From contig CM036221.1 of NCBI GenBank assembly GCA_020631735.1, positions 12,567,381 through 12,631,380 on the forward strand: DNA of 64,000 bases. Reading direction: 5' to 3'. Shown piece by piece: positions 45,482-58,298 of this stretch. Origin of the DNA: Saccharum officinarum (Eukaryota > Streptophyta > Magnoliopsida > Poales > Poaceae). Within the stretch, counting starts at the first letter, position 1. Every line of letters starts with the position of its first letter. The translations under genes were made by a program, and so were the position numbers. The notes under the pieces are model-generated. The model saw only the letters and a program-made list of their open reading frames with translations, searched no databases and was not told the DNA's origin.

Positions 45482-47419
45482 TGAAAGTCCTATGTTTGGT
45501 GTTGTAATTAGTGACAATACCTAAGTACTAATCCTATGCCTAAGTTGTATGTAGCATATGAGGATTAGTACACTCCAAGGTTGGTGGCAAGATGGACATG
45601 GTGATCATGATGGCCACACTTGGATTTGGACGCAACCCTACGTGATCAAGGCAAAGGTATATGCTTAAGGGTTGTGTTTTAGTAACCAAGACACCTAGTG
45701 GGTGTGGTTACATTATAGGATAGATAACCGTACTATAAAGAGGGAATGACGCGGCTATTGAACTCCTAAGTGCCTCTAGATGTGCATTTCATGATCATAT
45801 GCATTTGGATAGAACTAATATCGCCTCGAAAAAATGATTGTGAAAATGCTAACACACTCACACATGACGAGATCACTTGGTGTGTTAGCACATTTGCGAT
45901 GGCGTTGGAGTTTAAGCGGTAGAGAGGGTTTGGGTCAGGCAATTTTGGGGGGAAATGATGCCTATTTTCCACTACGTCGGAAGTCAAAAAAAGAAACGGA
46001 GGCAAACGGGGTCACAGTGGTGACCGGACGCTGGACCGGACGCGGTCACTGTTTGACCGGACGCGTCCGGTCAGTGTCCAGTGTCTGCGCGTTTTTCAGT
46101 TGTTTGATCGGACGCGAGGCAGGCGCGTCCGTCACAGGCGACCGGACGCGTCCGGTCGTCCAGGGAGCTTACTGGACTCCGACCGGACGCGGGTACTGTG
46201 GCGTCCGGTCAGTTCTTCAGCGCGTCCGGTCGCTGGTTCGTTTTGCGCGACTCAGTGCTGACCGGCGCGTCCGGTCAGTCACGGACGGCGCGTCCGGTCG
46301 TGACCAGCGCGTCCGGTCGTTGCTACCGGCGCGTCCGGCCAGTGTTTCGAAAAAAGCCGTTGCGCGACCAGCGCGTCCGGTCGTTGCGACCAGGCGCGTC
46401 CGGTCAGTGTTTCGAAAAGACGCGTTGCGCGACCGGCGCGTCCGGTCACGCGACCAGCGCGTCCGGTCAGCGCGAATTGCGTCTGTTCAAGTTTCTAACG
46501 GCTATATTCGAAGGGGTACGTCTATAAATACTCGTTGGCCGGCTCAAGGCTCTCTCTCTCGAACATTTGACATACTTGTGAGCACTTTGAGCTAAGCAAC
46601 TCCCCTCCCACTCATCTCTCTTGCTTCTTTGCATATTCGAAGTGAGATTGAGTGATCCAAGTGCATTTGCATTGTGAGATAGCATCTAGTTGGCACTTGG
46701 TGGTTGATTTGCTGCGGGATTCTTGTTTCTCTTGGTGGTTGCCGCCACCTAGACGGTTTGGAGCAGCTTGGAGGCGTTGGCAAGAGTTGGTGATTGTTCT
46801 TGGCCACCTCCGGTGATTGTGAGGGGTTTGTGCCTACCTCGGCGAAGCGCCAAAGGCAACGTTAGTAATTGCTCGTGTCATTGCAACCTTTTGCCATTTG
46901 GTAGGTTCTTGTGGTGCCTTTTGAGAGGCTCGGTGTGTGACCGATTAGCCACCGAACCACGTGGTGAAGAGGGACACAACGGGGACTAGCGTGCCGGCAA
47001 GCACGTGAACCTCGGGATAAATCTTCGTGTCATCACTTTCATATTGTGATTGATTGATCCCGGTGTTCGGTTATCTTGGTATTCATCTATTGATCATATT
47101 GATTGGTTGGCTCAATTCTTCGCCCCTCGGTGATACCCTCCTAACTCTCTCTTGTATTTATTTTCTTAGTTACCTTTGCTAGCTTGTTAGTGTAGAGTCT
47201 AGCTTTTGTGTAGCTTGCTAGCTTGTAGTTGTGCGGTTTGACTTGTGCGGTTGAGTGCAAATAAACTAGAATTGTGAATTGTTAGGTGGCTTGCAAAACA
47301 CCCCGTAGGCTAAGCAAACTCGCATCTCGCTATTTGTTTTATTGATAAACTTGTTTAGCTTGTCTTTGTAGAAAATTTTATAAGGCTATTCACCCCCCTC
47401 TAGCCATCAAGACCTTTCA
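45482..47419 (+). repeat. Array LTR 2 (1,938 bp), shared by two tandem units
   Basis: PPT joins its left side and PBS its right side, with no target duplication. TATA at 46523. It is shorter than LTR 1 through scattered 1-bp losses and loss of about 30 bp near 45935. At the four diagnostic sites it has A, T, G, C, so it matches neither the outer pair nor the 48639/56316 pair. Confidence 0.93.
46021..46471 (+). repeat. CpG-rich palindromic array in array LTR 2
   Basis: Same half-sites as LTR 1 with several single-base losses in C- and G-runs. Confidence 0.88.
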
Positions 47420-47473
47420 AGTGGTATCGGAGCCGTGGTCACCGTTTGTAAGGCTTAACAACCTCGGTGTAAG

Positions 47474-48538
47474 ATGGCTCAAGTTATGTTCAATCATGTT
47501 AATGGCAAGCCTCCATTCTTTGATGGCGTCTCTTCCTTTGATCATTGGAAAAGGAAGATGAAGCAATATCTAGGCAAATACATGAGAAGGTTTGGGATGT
47601 GACCAAAGAAGGATACGTCATTCTTGATGAGGAAAACCTCACTCCCAATGACCGCATCAAAACAAACAATGCAATACGGCGGCACTGACACAATCTATCG
47701 TGCCATTGATGATAAAGTATTTGAGCAAATCAAAGATCTTGAAAAGGCAAATGAGCTTTGGATAAGGCTTGAAGAAACATATGAAGGCACTTCAACGGTA
47801 AAAAGTGCCAAACTATATATGCTCAAGGACAAGTTCTCCACATTCAAGATGAAGGATGATGAATCCATCCCGGAGATGTTCTATAGGCTCCAAGTCATTG
47901 TCAATGATCTCAAGGGGCTTGGGGAGAAGGTTGAGGACAAGGACTTCTCACACAAGTTCTTGATGTGCTTACCCAAGAAGTTTGCCACCTTGAGAAGAAT
48001 GATCTTTAGAGAGGGATTGGACAAGGTCAAACCAACCAATGTGCTTGGAGATATAATGACCGATGCCAATACAATGATGATGAAGATGAAGGTAGAAGAG
48101 AAGAAGGAGACCAAGGTCAAGCAAGAGAAGCCCATTGCATTCAAGGCTTCATCCTCTAAGGGCAAGAGCAAGGTAGAAAGTTGATGATGATGATCCATTC
48201 GATGATGAGACCATGGCCCTCCTTGTGCACAAGATGGGAAGGTTCATGAAGAAGAAAGGATATGGGGCAAGGAAGAGGAGAGACACTATAAAGGCAAAGA
48301 CCCTTTGCTACAATTGCAATAGCCCCGATCACATAGTGGCGGATTGCCCCTATGAGATAAGAGATTTCATAATGGGGACTTGAAGCTCAAGAAGAACAAG
48401 AAAGGATAAGAAAGAGAATGAGAAGAAAGCAAAGAAGAGCTTCACTTTCAACAAGAAGAAGAAGGGTGGTGGTTATGTAGTCACTTGGGATAGTGACAAC
48501 TCCGATAGTGATAATGATGAAAGCTCTAGTGATGATGA
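47474..48538 (+). pseudogene. gag: Sirevirus gag fragment, second array copy, ends at gap
   Basis: Starts at the same ATG context as the first copy and follows it to the Ser/Asp-rich stretch after the first zinc knuckle. About eight single-base insertions or deletions fall within 1,065 bases, most in homopolymers, against only two or three substitutions. The longest clean frame is 47624-48184. It stops at the N gap, so the rest is unknown. Confidence 0.88.
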
Positions 48539-48638
48539 NNNNNNNNNNNNNNNNNNNNNNNNNNNNNNNNNNNNNNNNNNNNNNNNNNNNNNNNNNNNNN
48601 NNNNNNNNNNNNNNNNNNNNNNNNNNNNNNNNNNNNNN
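48539..48638. other. Assembly gap of exactly 100 N
   Basis: A round 100-N spacer, normally of unknown true length. On its left is gag; on its right is mid-LTR sequence of a different LTR subtype. Confidence 0.99.
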
Positions 48639-49737
48639 TCACGGACCAGCGCGTCCGGTCGTCCCGGCGCGTCCGGTCAGTTGGACCAGCGCGTCCGGTC
48701 GTTTCGCAGTTAGCCGACCAGCGCGTCCGGTCGTTGGACCAGCGCGTCGGTCAGTGCTTTCGAGTTAGCCGTTGCGCGACCGGCGCGTCCGGTCAGTTGA
48801 ACCAGCGCGTCCGGTCAGCGCGATTTCGGCTGTTTAAGTTTCTAACGGCTATATTCGAAGGGTACGTCTATAAATACTCGTTGGCCGGCTCAAGCTCTCT
48901 CTCTCGAACATTTGACATACTTGTGAGCACTTTGAGCTAAGCAACTCCCCTCCCACTCATCTCTCTTGCTTCTTTGCATATTCGAAGTGAGATTGAGTGA
49001 TCCAAGTGCATTTGCATTGTGAGATTGCATCTAGTTGGCACTTGGTGGTTGATTTGCTGCGGATTCTTGTTTCTCTGGTGGTTGCCGCCACCTAGACGGC
49101 TTGGAGCAGCTTGGAGGCGTTGCAAGAGTTTGGTGATTGTTCTTGGCCACCTCCGTGATTGTGAGGGGTTTGTGCCTACCTCGCGAAGCGCCAAAGGCAA
49201 CATTAGTATATTGCTCGTGTCATTGCAACCTTTTGCCATTTGGTAGGTTCTTGTGGTGCCTTTTGAGAGGCTCGGTGTGTGACCATTAGCCACCGAACCA
49301 CGTGGTGAAGAGGGACACAACGGGACTAGCGTGCCGGCAAGCACGTGAACCTCGGGATAAATCTTCGTGTCATCACTTTCATATTGTGATTGATTGATCC
49401 CGGTGTTCGGTTTATCTTGGTATTCATCTGTTGATCATATTGGTTGGCTCAATACTTCGCCCCTCGGTGATACCCTCCTAACTCTCTCTTGTATTTATTC
49501 TTAGTTATCTTGCTAGCTAGTTAGCTGTAGCTCTTCTAGCTTGTGTAGCTAGTTGCTTAAGTTGTGCGCGTTTGAGTGAAATAAACTAGAATTGTGAATT
49601 GGTTAGGTGGCTTGCAAACACCCGTAGGCTAAGCAAAACTCGCATCTCGCTATTTGTTTTATTGATAAACTTGTTTAGCTTGTCTTTGTAGAAAATTTTA
49701 TAGGCTATTCACCCCCTCTAGCCATCAAGACCTTTCA
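48639..49737 (+). repeat. Array LTR 3, 3' part only (left part lost in the gap)
   Basis: Begins inside the CpG array and ends CCTTTCA before a PBS. TATA at 48869. The array text (TTTCGAGTTAGCCG, GCGATTTCGGCTG) is not found in the other LTRs. The four diagnostic sites read A, C, A, C, as in the LTR at 56316. Confidence 0.9.
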
Positions 49738-49790
49738 AGTGGTATCGGAGCCGTGGTCACCGTTGTAAGGCTTAACAACCTCGGTGTAAG

Positions 49791-51931
49791 ATGGCTCAAG
49801 TTATGTTCAATCATTTAATGGCAAGCCTCCATTCTTGATGGCGTCTCTTCCTTTGATCATTGGAAAGGAAGATGAAGCAATATCTAGGCAATATACATGA
49901 GAAGGTTTGGGATGTGACCAAAGAAGGATACGTCATTCTTGATGAGGAAAACCTCACTCCAATGACCGCATCAACAAAACAATGCAATACGCGCGCACTT
50001 GACACAATCTATCGTGCCATTGATGATAAAGTATTTGAGCAAATCAAAGATTTGAAAAGGCAAATGAGCTTTGGATAAGGCTTGAAGAAACATATGAAGG
50101 CACTTCAACGGTAAAAAGCCAAACTATATATGCTCAAGGACAAGTTCTCCACATTCAAGATGAAGGATGATGAATCCATCCCGGAGATGTTCTATAGGCT
50201 CCAAGTCATTTGTCAATGATCTCAAGGGCTTGGGAGAAGGTTGAGGACAAGGACTTCTCACAAAGTCTTACCCAAGAAAGTTTCCACCTGAGAAGAATGA
50301 TCTTAGAGAGGGATTGGACAAGGTCAAACCAACCAATGTGCTTGGAGATATAATGACCGATGCCCAATACAATGATGATGAAGATGAGGTAGAAGAGAAG
50401 AAGGAGACCAAGGTCAAGAACCCATTGCATTTCAAGATCCTCTAAGGGCAAGAGCAAGGTAAAAGTGATGATGATGATCCATTCGATGATGAGACCATGG
50501 CCCTCCTTGTGCACAAGATGGGAAGGTTCATGAAGAAGAAAGATATGGGCAAGAAAGAGAAGACACTATAAAGGCAAAGACCCTTTGCTACAATTGCAAT
50601 AGCCCCGATCACATAGTGGCAAATTGCCCCCTGAAGATAAGAGATTTCATAATGGGGACTTAAGCTCAAGAAGAAAGAAGGATAAGAAAGAGAATGAGAA
50701 GAAAAGCAAAGAAGAGCTTCACTTTCAACAAGAAGAAGAAGGGTGGTGGTTATGTAGTCACTTGGATAGTGACAACTCCGATAGTGATGATGATGAAGCT
50801 CTAGTGATGATGAGAGGATCACTCGGAGCCATTGCAAACATCGCCCTCTCCAACAAGCCATCCATCTTCGACACTTCATCAACATGCCTTATGGCCAAGC
50901 CTACAAAGGTAAAATATGATGATAGTGATGATGATTCTTGTGCTAGTGATGATTGTAGGAGTGATGATGAGGAGGATGAGGACTACTCAAGGATGATCTA
51001 TTAGGCATAATAGATCAAATGAGCAAGGGCTACAAGAGGACAACCAAGAAATATAAAATCTTGGAACAAGAGCTCATTGCCAAGAGCAATGAAAATATGC
51101 CTTGATGAGGAGCTTGTTGCTCTCAAAAAGAGTAAGGAGTGCAAAGGAATTGAACAAGAGCTCAAAGCTCTTAGGAAATCCTTTGATGAGCTAGAGGCTT
51201 CTCGTGAGTGTCTAAAGGAAGACCACGAGGATCTTGAAATTGCTCACACTAGCTTAAGGAAGCCCACTCCACTCTACTTGAGCTCATCAAGGAAAAGGAC
51301 CTCAAGTTGGAGAAGCTCATGAAGGAAGCTAAGGAGGAGCAAGTGATGTCACTTGTGATATTGGACTAACATGTGATATTATTGATGATTCTTTATTTGT
51401 TAGTCCTACTAATGCTTCATGTAGCTCATCATCATCCACCACAACCAACTCTACCTCTACTACTAGTGATTCATCACTTGTGGTTGAGACTCTCAAGAGA
51501 GAGGTGGATGATCTCACCCGCGCATTAGGCAACGCCTATGGTGGGGATGCCCGCTTGCTAAAATGCTTGGGTAGCCAAAGGTTCTCTCTTAACAAAGAGG
51601 GATTGGGCTATACTCCCAAGAAGGGCAAGGCGGCCTTTGCTACTCCAAAGCCTCGCTTTGTGAAGGGCAATGGTCGTTATTGCAATAGATGCAAGCAAGT
51701 TGGGCATCTAGAGATTAATTGCAATAAAATGAACAAGAACAAGAAAAATGCTAATGTACCTTACATTCCTTTTGATTCTTGTTATGTGCTTACCAAGGGT
51801 GAGAAAGGTGTGCATGCTAGGTTTGTTGGTACACCAATTGTGGGCCCAAAGAAGAAGGCATTTGGGTACCAAAGAGCTTAGTGACTAACCTCCAAGGACC
51901 CAAGCAAGTATGGGTACCTAAAAGACATTAA
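49791..51931 (+). pseudogene. gag: Sirevirus gag, third array copy, many small indels
   Basis: Same layout as the first array copy, with both CCHC knuckles recognisable. Numerous one- and two-base losses break the frame from the first codons on (for example near 49815, 49835, 50050 and 50130). The C-terminal part with the second knuckle (51480-51860) is open. The TTAA insertion of the first copy is absent. Confidence 0.88.
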
Positions 51932-51942
51932 TTGTTTTGTAG

Positions 51943-54900
51943 GTTAATTACAAGGCGGAGGAAGGCATTGGGTGCTTGATAGTGGGTGCTCTCAACATGA
52001 CCGGATTCAAGAATGTTCAACTCTCTCATCAAATGATAGTGGCATTGATAGTATCACATTTGGTGACAATAGCAAGGGTGATGTAAAGGCTCTTGGAAGA
52101 TTGCAATCTCAAATGATCATAGCATTTCCAATGTGCTACTAGTTGAAAAGCTCAATTTCAACTTGTTGTCGGTTGCTCAATTGTGTGATCTCGGTTTCAA
52201 GTGCATATTTGGTGTTGATGATGTGGAGATAGTTAGTGTTGATGGCTCTAACTTGATCTTCAAAGGCTTTAGATATGAGAATCTATACTTGGTTGATTTC
52301 AATGCTAGTGACACTCAACTTTCAACATGCTTGCTCACAAATCATATGGTTATGGCATAGAAGACTTGGTCATGTTGGCATGAAGCAATTGAACAAGTTA
52401 GTAAAGCATGACTTAGTTAGAGGCTTAAAGGATGTCACATTTGAGAAAGATAAGCTATGTAGTGCATGTCAAGCCGGAAAGCAAGTAGGCAACACTCATC
52501 CATTGAAGAGCATTATGAGTACTTCCAAGGCATTTGAGTTGTTGCACATGGATCTATTTGGGCCAACTACATACACAAGCATTGGTGGCAACAAGTATGG
52601 CTTTTGTGATTGTGGATGATTTCACTAGATATACATGGGTATTCTTTCTTGTGGACAAGAGTGATGTATTTGACATATTCAAGAAGTTCATCAAGAGAGT
52701 GCAAAATGAGTTTGAGACCACAATCAAGAAAGTAAGAAGTGACAATGGAAGTGAGTTTAGAAACACAAGAGTTGATGAGCTATGTGAAGAGCTTGGAATC
52801 AAATCAATTCTCGGCCAAGTATACACCTCAATCAAATGGCCTAGTTGAGAGGAAAAATAGAACCTTAATTGATATGGCAATTCAATGTTGAATGAGATTA
52901 ATGTGAGTCATTCATTTTCCGAAGCAATCAACACGGCTTGCTTCTATAGCAACCGCCTCTATTGCCACAAGTTTCTAGAGAAGACACCATATGAGATCTT
53001 AAATGGAAGAAAGCCCAACATTGCATACTTTCGGGTATTTGGTTGCAAATGCTACATCTTGAAGAAGGGCACTAGATTGAGCAAGTTTAGAAGAAGAATG
53101 TGATGAAGGATTCTTACTTGTTACTCAACTACTAGCAAAGCTTATAGAGTTTGGAATTTGGCTAGTGGTCAACTTGAAGAAGTGCATGATGTTGAATTTG
53201 ATGAAACAAATGGCTCTCAAGATGAGGAAGATAACTTGGATGATGTGAGAGGAACTCAATTGACCAATGCTATGAAAGAAATGGATATTGGTGATATTAG
53301 GCCAAAGCAAGTGATTGATGTGGATGACAACAAAGATCAAGTGCTCCAAAGTCCAATTACACAAGCTAGTGGTTCTCTAATGCAAAATCAAGCTAGTACA
53401 TCATCTCAAGTGCAACAAGATCAACAAGTGGCTAGTTCATCATCTCCAACTCATGATCAACATCAACATCCAAGCAATCAAGTCCAAGTGCTTCAACCAA
53501 CTAACATTGCAAGAGACCATCCATTGGATTCCATCATTGGTGACATACAAAGAGGAGTTCAAACTAGATCAAGATTGACATCATTTTGTGGTCACTCTTC
53601 TTTTGTGTCAATGGAAGAACCCAAGGACATTGATAAAGCATTGAGAGATCCGGATTGGGTAAATGCAATGCATGAAGAGCTCAACAACTTCAAGAGAAAT
53701 GAAGTATGGGAACTAGTTGAGAGGCCTAAGGATCACAATGTCATTGAACAAGATGGGTCTTTCGCAACAAGCAAGATCAAGATGGGATAGTAATAAGGAA
53801 CAAAGCAAGACTAGTGGCTCAAGGTTACACACAAATAGAGGGTCTTGACTTTGGTGAAACTTATGCCCCGGTTGCAAGATTGGAAGCAATTAGGATCTTA
53901 CTTGCCTATGCTTGTGCTCACAATATCAAGCTATATCAAATGGATGTAAAGAGTGCATTTCTCAATGGGTACATTCAAGAGGAGGTGTATGTGGAGCAAC
54001 CTCCCGGTTTTGAAGATGACAAGAAACCCAATCATGTATACAAGTTAAGAAGGCTTTGTATGGATTAAAGCAAGCACCTAGAGCATGGTATGAAAGATTG
54101 AGGGACTTCTTGCTATCCAAAGGATTGTCATGGGCAAAGTTGATACAACACTATTCACCAAGAAGATTGAGAAAGACTATTTGTATTGCAAATATATGTT
54201 GATGATATCATATTCGGTTCAACCAATCAAGATTATTGTGATGAGTTTGGAAAATGATGGCCAAGGAATTTGAAATGTCAATGATTGGTGAACTTAGTTT
54301 CTTTCTTGGACTTCAAATCAAACAAATGAAAGAAGGTACATTTGTGAGCCATAAGTACATCAAAGATATGCTCAAGAAGTTTGGCATGGAAGATGCAAAG
54401 AGTATTACAACTCCAATGGGCACTAGTGGAAGCTTGGATAGTGACAGGAGTGGCAACATGGTGGATCAAAAGCTATATAGATCAATGATTGGTAGCTACT
54501 CTATGTGACGGCATCAAGGCCCGATGTGATGTTTAGTGTATGTATGTGTGCAAGATTTCAAGCCTCACCAAGAGAAAGTCATTTGAAGGCAACAAAGAGA
54601 ATATTGAGGTACTTAAAGCATACACAAGATGTTGGATTATGGTATCCCAAAGGTGCAAGCTTTGAGCTAGTTGGATATTCGGATTCCGACTATGCCGGTG
54701 ACAAAGTGGAGAGAAAGAGCACTTCCGGGACTTGTCAATTGTTGGGAAGATCACTTGTCTCATGGTCATCCAAGAAGCAAAATAGTATTGCACTATCTAC
54801 CGCCGAAGCCGAATACATCGCCGCGGTAGTTGTTGTGCACAAATCTTGTGGATGAAGGCAACATTGAAGGATTTTGGAATCAATTTCAAGAATGTGCCAT

Positions 54901-55143
54901 TGCTATGTGACAATGAAAGTGCCGTGAAGCTAACCAACAATCCGGTTCAACATCAAAGAACAAAGCATATTGATGTTCGTCATCACTTTATTAGAGATCA
55001 TCAACAAAAGGGTGACATTGCCATTGAGAGTGTGGGCACCGAAGATCAATTAGCCGATCTATTCACCAAGCCACTTGATGAGAAGAGATTTCACAAGCTA
55101 AAGAATGAGTTTGAACATACTTGATTTCTCCAACATGATTTGA
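51943..55143 (+). pseudogene. pol: Sirevirus pol, third array copy, many small indels
   Basis: All pol domains are present in order and nearly identical to 41079-44307 at the substitution level. Frame breaks occur near 52000 (protease region), 52345, 52600, 52803, 52880-52920 (integrase), 53090, 53750 (start of RT), 54050, 54125, 54175, 54345, 54497 and 54826. YVDDIIFGS (about 54195) and the RNase H block (54670) are recognisable. The C-run intact here near 53866 is one base short in the first copy. Indels greatly outnumber substitutions. Confidence 0.9.
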
Positions 55144-56315
55144 TGCACCCCATATATGACATGCCTCTCCTTCGAGCCCAAGGTACAATTGGTTGACATG
55201 TCATACATTCTATGCTAAGGACTTGTTTAGTGCATCTAGTCATGATTTCTTATGTTCTAGGATCATTCATGAAAATTAAATGAATTTGAAGTTTATATGG
55301 TGCCACTATTGTTTCCATGACTTGTATGATCTAGTGGTAGCATATAACTTGTTTAAGTAGCTTGTGATCCTAAGTATTTAATCTAGAAAACTTGTCTAAA
55401 TATTTGCTTCAACATGGTGCATGATAACCCTTCTAGTGAGGTGTGAAGAAGCTTGCCCTTGGATCAAACGAAGTATTTTATTTATGCAAGCAATCTAGGT
55501 TGAATCATAAACTTGATCCTCACCCCATATTTCAACATGATAATCTATCTAAAGTTTGCCCCTTGTGGTCAATTGGTGCCAAAGGGGGAGAAAATGTTGT
55601 TCACAAAGATAGAACTCAAAATGTTGAAAATGTTGTTCACAAAGATAAACTCAAAATGTGTGGGGGAGAAAATGTTTGAAAAATGTTTCACAAGAATCCT
55701 AAAGGGGAGAATTGATAAAAGAAGCACACAAGTAGGGGGAGCAAGCTTTTAAACATGAATGTTGCATTTCTATGTGCACTTCATATGTATGATGCATAGT
55801 TATGCATTTCGTTTTCTCTCGATACATTGCTTGTGTGGTGTCTTGCTAGTATAATTTGAATGATGCATTGAGGTACTAGTATGAATAGGAAGTAGTTAGA
55901 TTTTTCTTGCTTCATGTTTTTTCAAAGTGGTACTAGAGCTTGCTTATAATGTTGATCTCACGAGGTTTCTAGTTATGTTTGTGCTTTTCCAAGTGGAATC
56001 TAACTACACAAGGTGCTAAGATGGTGTTTATCGCTACTCCGATGGTATCACGCTTCAAAGGTCTATAATCTAAAACACTTAGCACCTATTGTAGACAATG
56101 CTCCTAATCTTTCCTATCTAACATGTATGCTTCCAAAATCCAAACATATAGCATACATGTAGGGGGAGCCATTGCTATCAATTTGAATTCATGATCACAT
56201 GTCCATAATTCTTACACATGGTAATATACTTGGACAATGTGACATGGGTTCAATCAAAATTTTATCATAATATCTTTGTGAAAGGTTTGTCACCAATTAC
56301 CAACAAGGGGGAGAT
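55144..56315 (+). other. 3' non-coding tract and PPT, third array copy
   Basis: Parallel to 44308-45481, with the same run of polypurine motifs (55582, 55660, 55702, 55735) and the PPT AAGGGGGAGAT at 56305-56315. Confidence 0.8.
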
Positions 56316-58244
56316 TGAAAGTCCTATGTTTGTGTTGGTAATTAGTGACAATGCCTAAGTACTAATCCTATGCCTAAGTTGTATGTAGCATATGAGGATT
56401 AGTACACTCCAAGGTTGGTGGCAAGATGGACATGGTGATCATGATGCCACACTTGGATTTGGACGCAACCCTACGTGATCAAGGCAAAGTATATGCTTAA
56501 GGGTTGTGTTTTAGTAACCAAGACACCTAGTGGGTGTGGTTACATTATAGGATAGATAGCCGTACTATAAAGAGGGAATGACGCGGCTATTGAACTCCTA
56601 AGTGCCTCTAGATGTGCATTTCATGATCATATGCATTTGGATAGAACTAATATCGCCTCGAAAAATGATTGTGAAAATGCTAACACACTCACACATGACG
56701 AGATCACTTGGTGATGTTAGCACATTTGCGATGGCGTTGGAGTTTAGCGGTAGAGAGGGTTTGGGGTCAGGCAATTTTGGGAAATGAAATGCCTATTTTC
56801 CACTACGCCGGAAGTCAAAAAAAGAAACGGAGCAAACGGGGTCACAGTGGTGACCGGACGCTGGACCGGACGCGGTCACTGTTTGACCGGACGCGTCCGG
56901 TCAGTGTCCAGTGTCTGCGCGTTTTTCAGTTGTTTGATCGGACGCGAGGCGCGTCCGGTCACAGGCGACCGGACGCGTCCGGTCGTCCAGGGAGCTTACT
57001 GGACTCCGACGGACGCGGGTACTGTGGCGTCCGGTCAGTTCTTCAGCGCGTCCGGTCGCTGGTTCGTTTTGCGCGACTTAGTGCTGACCGGCGCGTCCGG
57101 TCAGTCACGGGACCGGCGCGTCCGGTCGTGACCAGCGCGTCGGTCGTTGCTACCGGCGCGTCCGGCCAGTGTTTCGAAAAAGAACCGTTGCGCGACCAGC
57201 GCGTCCGGTCGTTGCGACCGGCGCGTCCGGTCAGTGTTTCGAAAAAGAACCGTTGCGCGACCGGCGCGTCCGGTCCACGCGACCAGCGCGTCCGGTCAGC
57301 GCGAATTGCGTCTGTTCAAGTTTCTAACGGCTATATTCGAGGGGTACGTCTATAAATACTCGTTGGCCGGCTCAAGGCTCTCTCTCTCGAATATTTGACA
57401 TACTTGTGAGCACTTTGAGCTAAGCAACTCCCCTCCCACTCATCTCTCTTGCTTCTTTGCATATTCGAAGTGAGATTGAGTGATCCAAGTGCATTTGCAT
57501 TGTGAGATAGCATCTAGTTGGCACTTGGTGGTTGATTTGCTGCGGGATTCTTGTTTCTCTTGGTGGTTGCCGCCACCTAGACGGCTTGGAGCAGCTTGGA
57601 GGCGTTGGCAAGAGTTGGTGATTGTTCTTGGCCACCTCCGGTGATTGTGAGGGGTTTGTGCCTACCTCGGCGAAGCGCCAAAGGCAACATTAGTATATTG
57701 CTCGTGTCATTGCAACCTTTTGCCATTTGGTAGGTTCTTGTGGTGCCTTTTGAGAGGCTCGGTGTGTGACCGATTAGCCACCGAACCACGTGGTGAAGAG
57801 GGACACAACGGGGACTAGCGTGCCGGCAAGCACGTGAACCTCGGGATAAATCTTCGTGTCATCACTTTCATATTGTGATTGATTGATCCCGGTGTTCGGT
57901 TATCTTGGTATTCATCTATTGATCATATTGATTGGTTGGCTCAATTCTTCGCCCCTCGGTGATACCCTCCTAACTCTCTCTTGTATTTATTTCTTAGTTA
58001 CCTTGCTAGCTTGTTAGTGTAACTCTTAGCTTGTGTAGCTAGCTAGCTTTAGTTGTGCGGTTTGACTTGTGCGGTTGAGTGCAAATAAACTAGAATTGTG
58101 AATTGGTTAGGTGGCTTGCAAACACCCCGTAGGCTAAGCAAAACTCGCATCTCGCTATTTGTTTTATTGATAAACTTGTTTAGCTTGTCTTTGTAGAAAA
58201 TTTTATAAGGCTATTCACCCCCCTCTAGCCATCAAGACCTTTCA
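56316..58244 (+). repeat. Array LTR 4 (1,929 bp)
   Basis: TGAAAG ... CTTTCA joined to PPT on the left and PBS on the right. CpG array 56851-57298, TATA at 57351. Small deletions are frequent up to about 57350 and then stop. Diagnostic sites read A, C, A, C like LTR 3. Confidence 0.94.
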
Positions 58245-58298
58245 AGTGGTATCGGAGCCGTGGTCACCGTTTGTAAGGCTTAACAACCTCGGTGTAAG

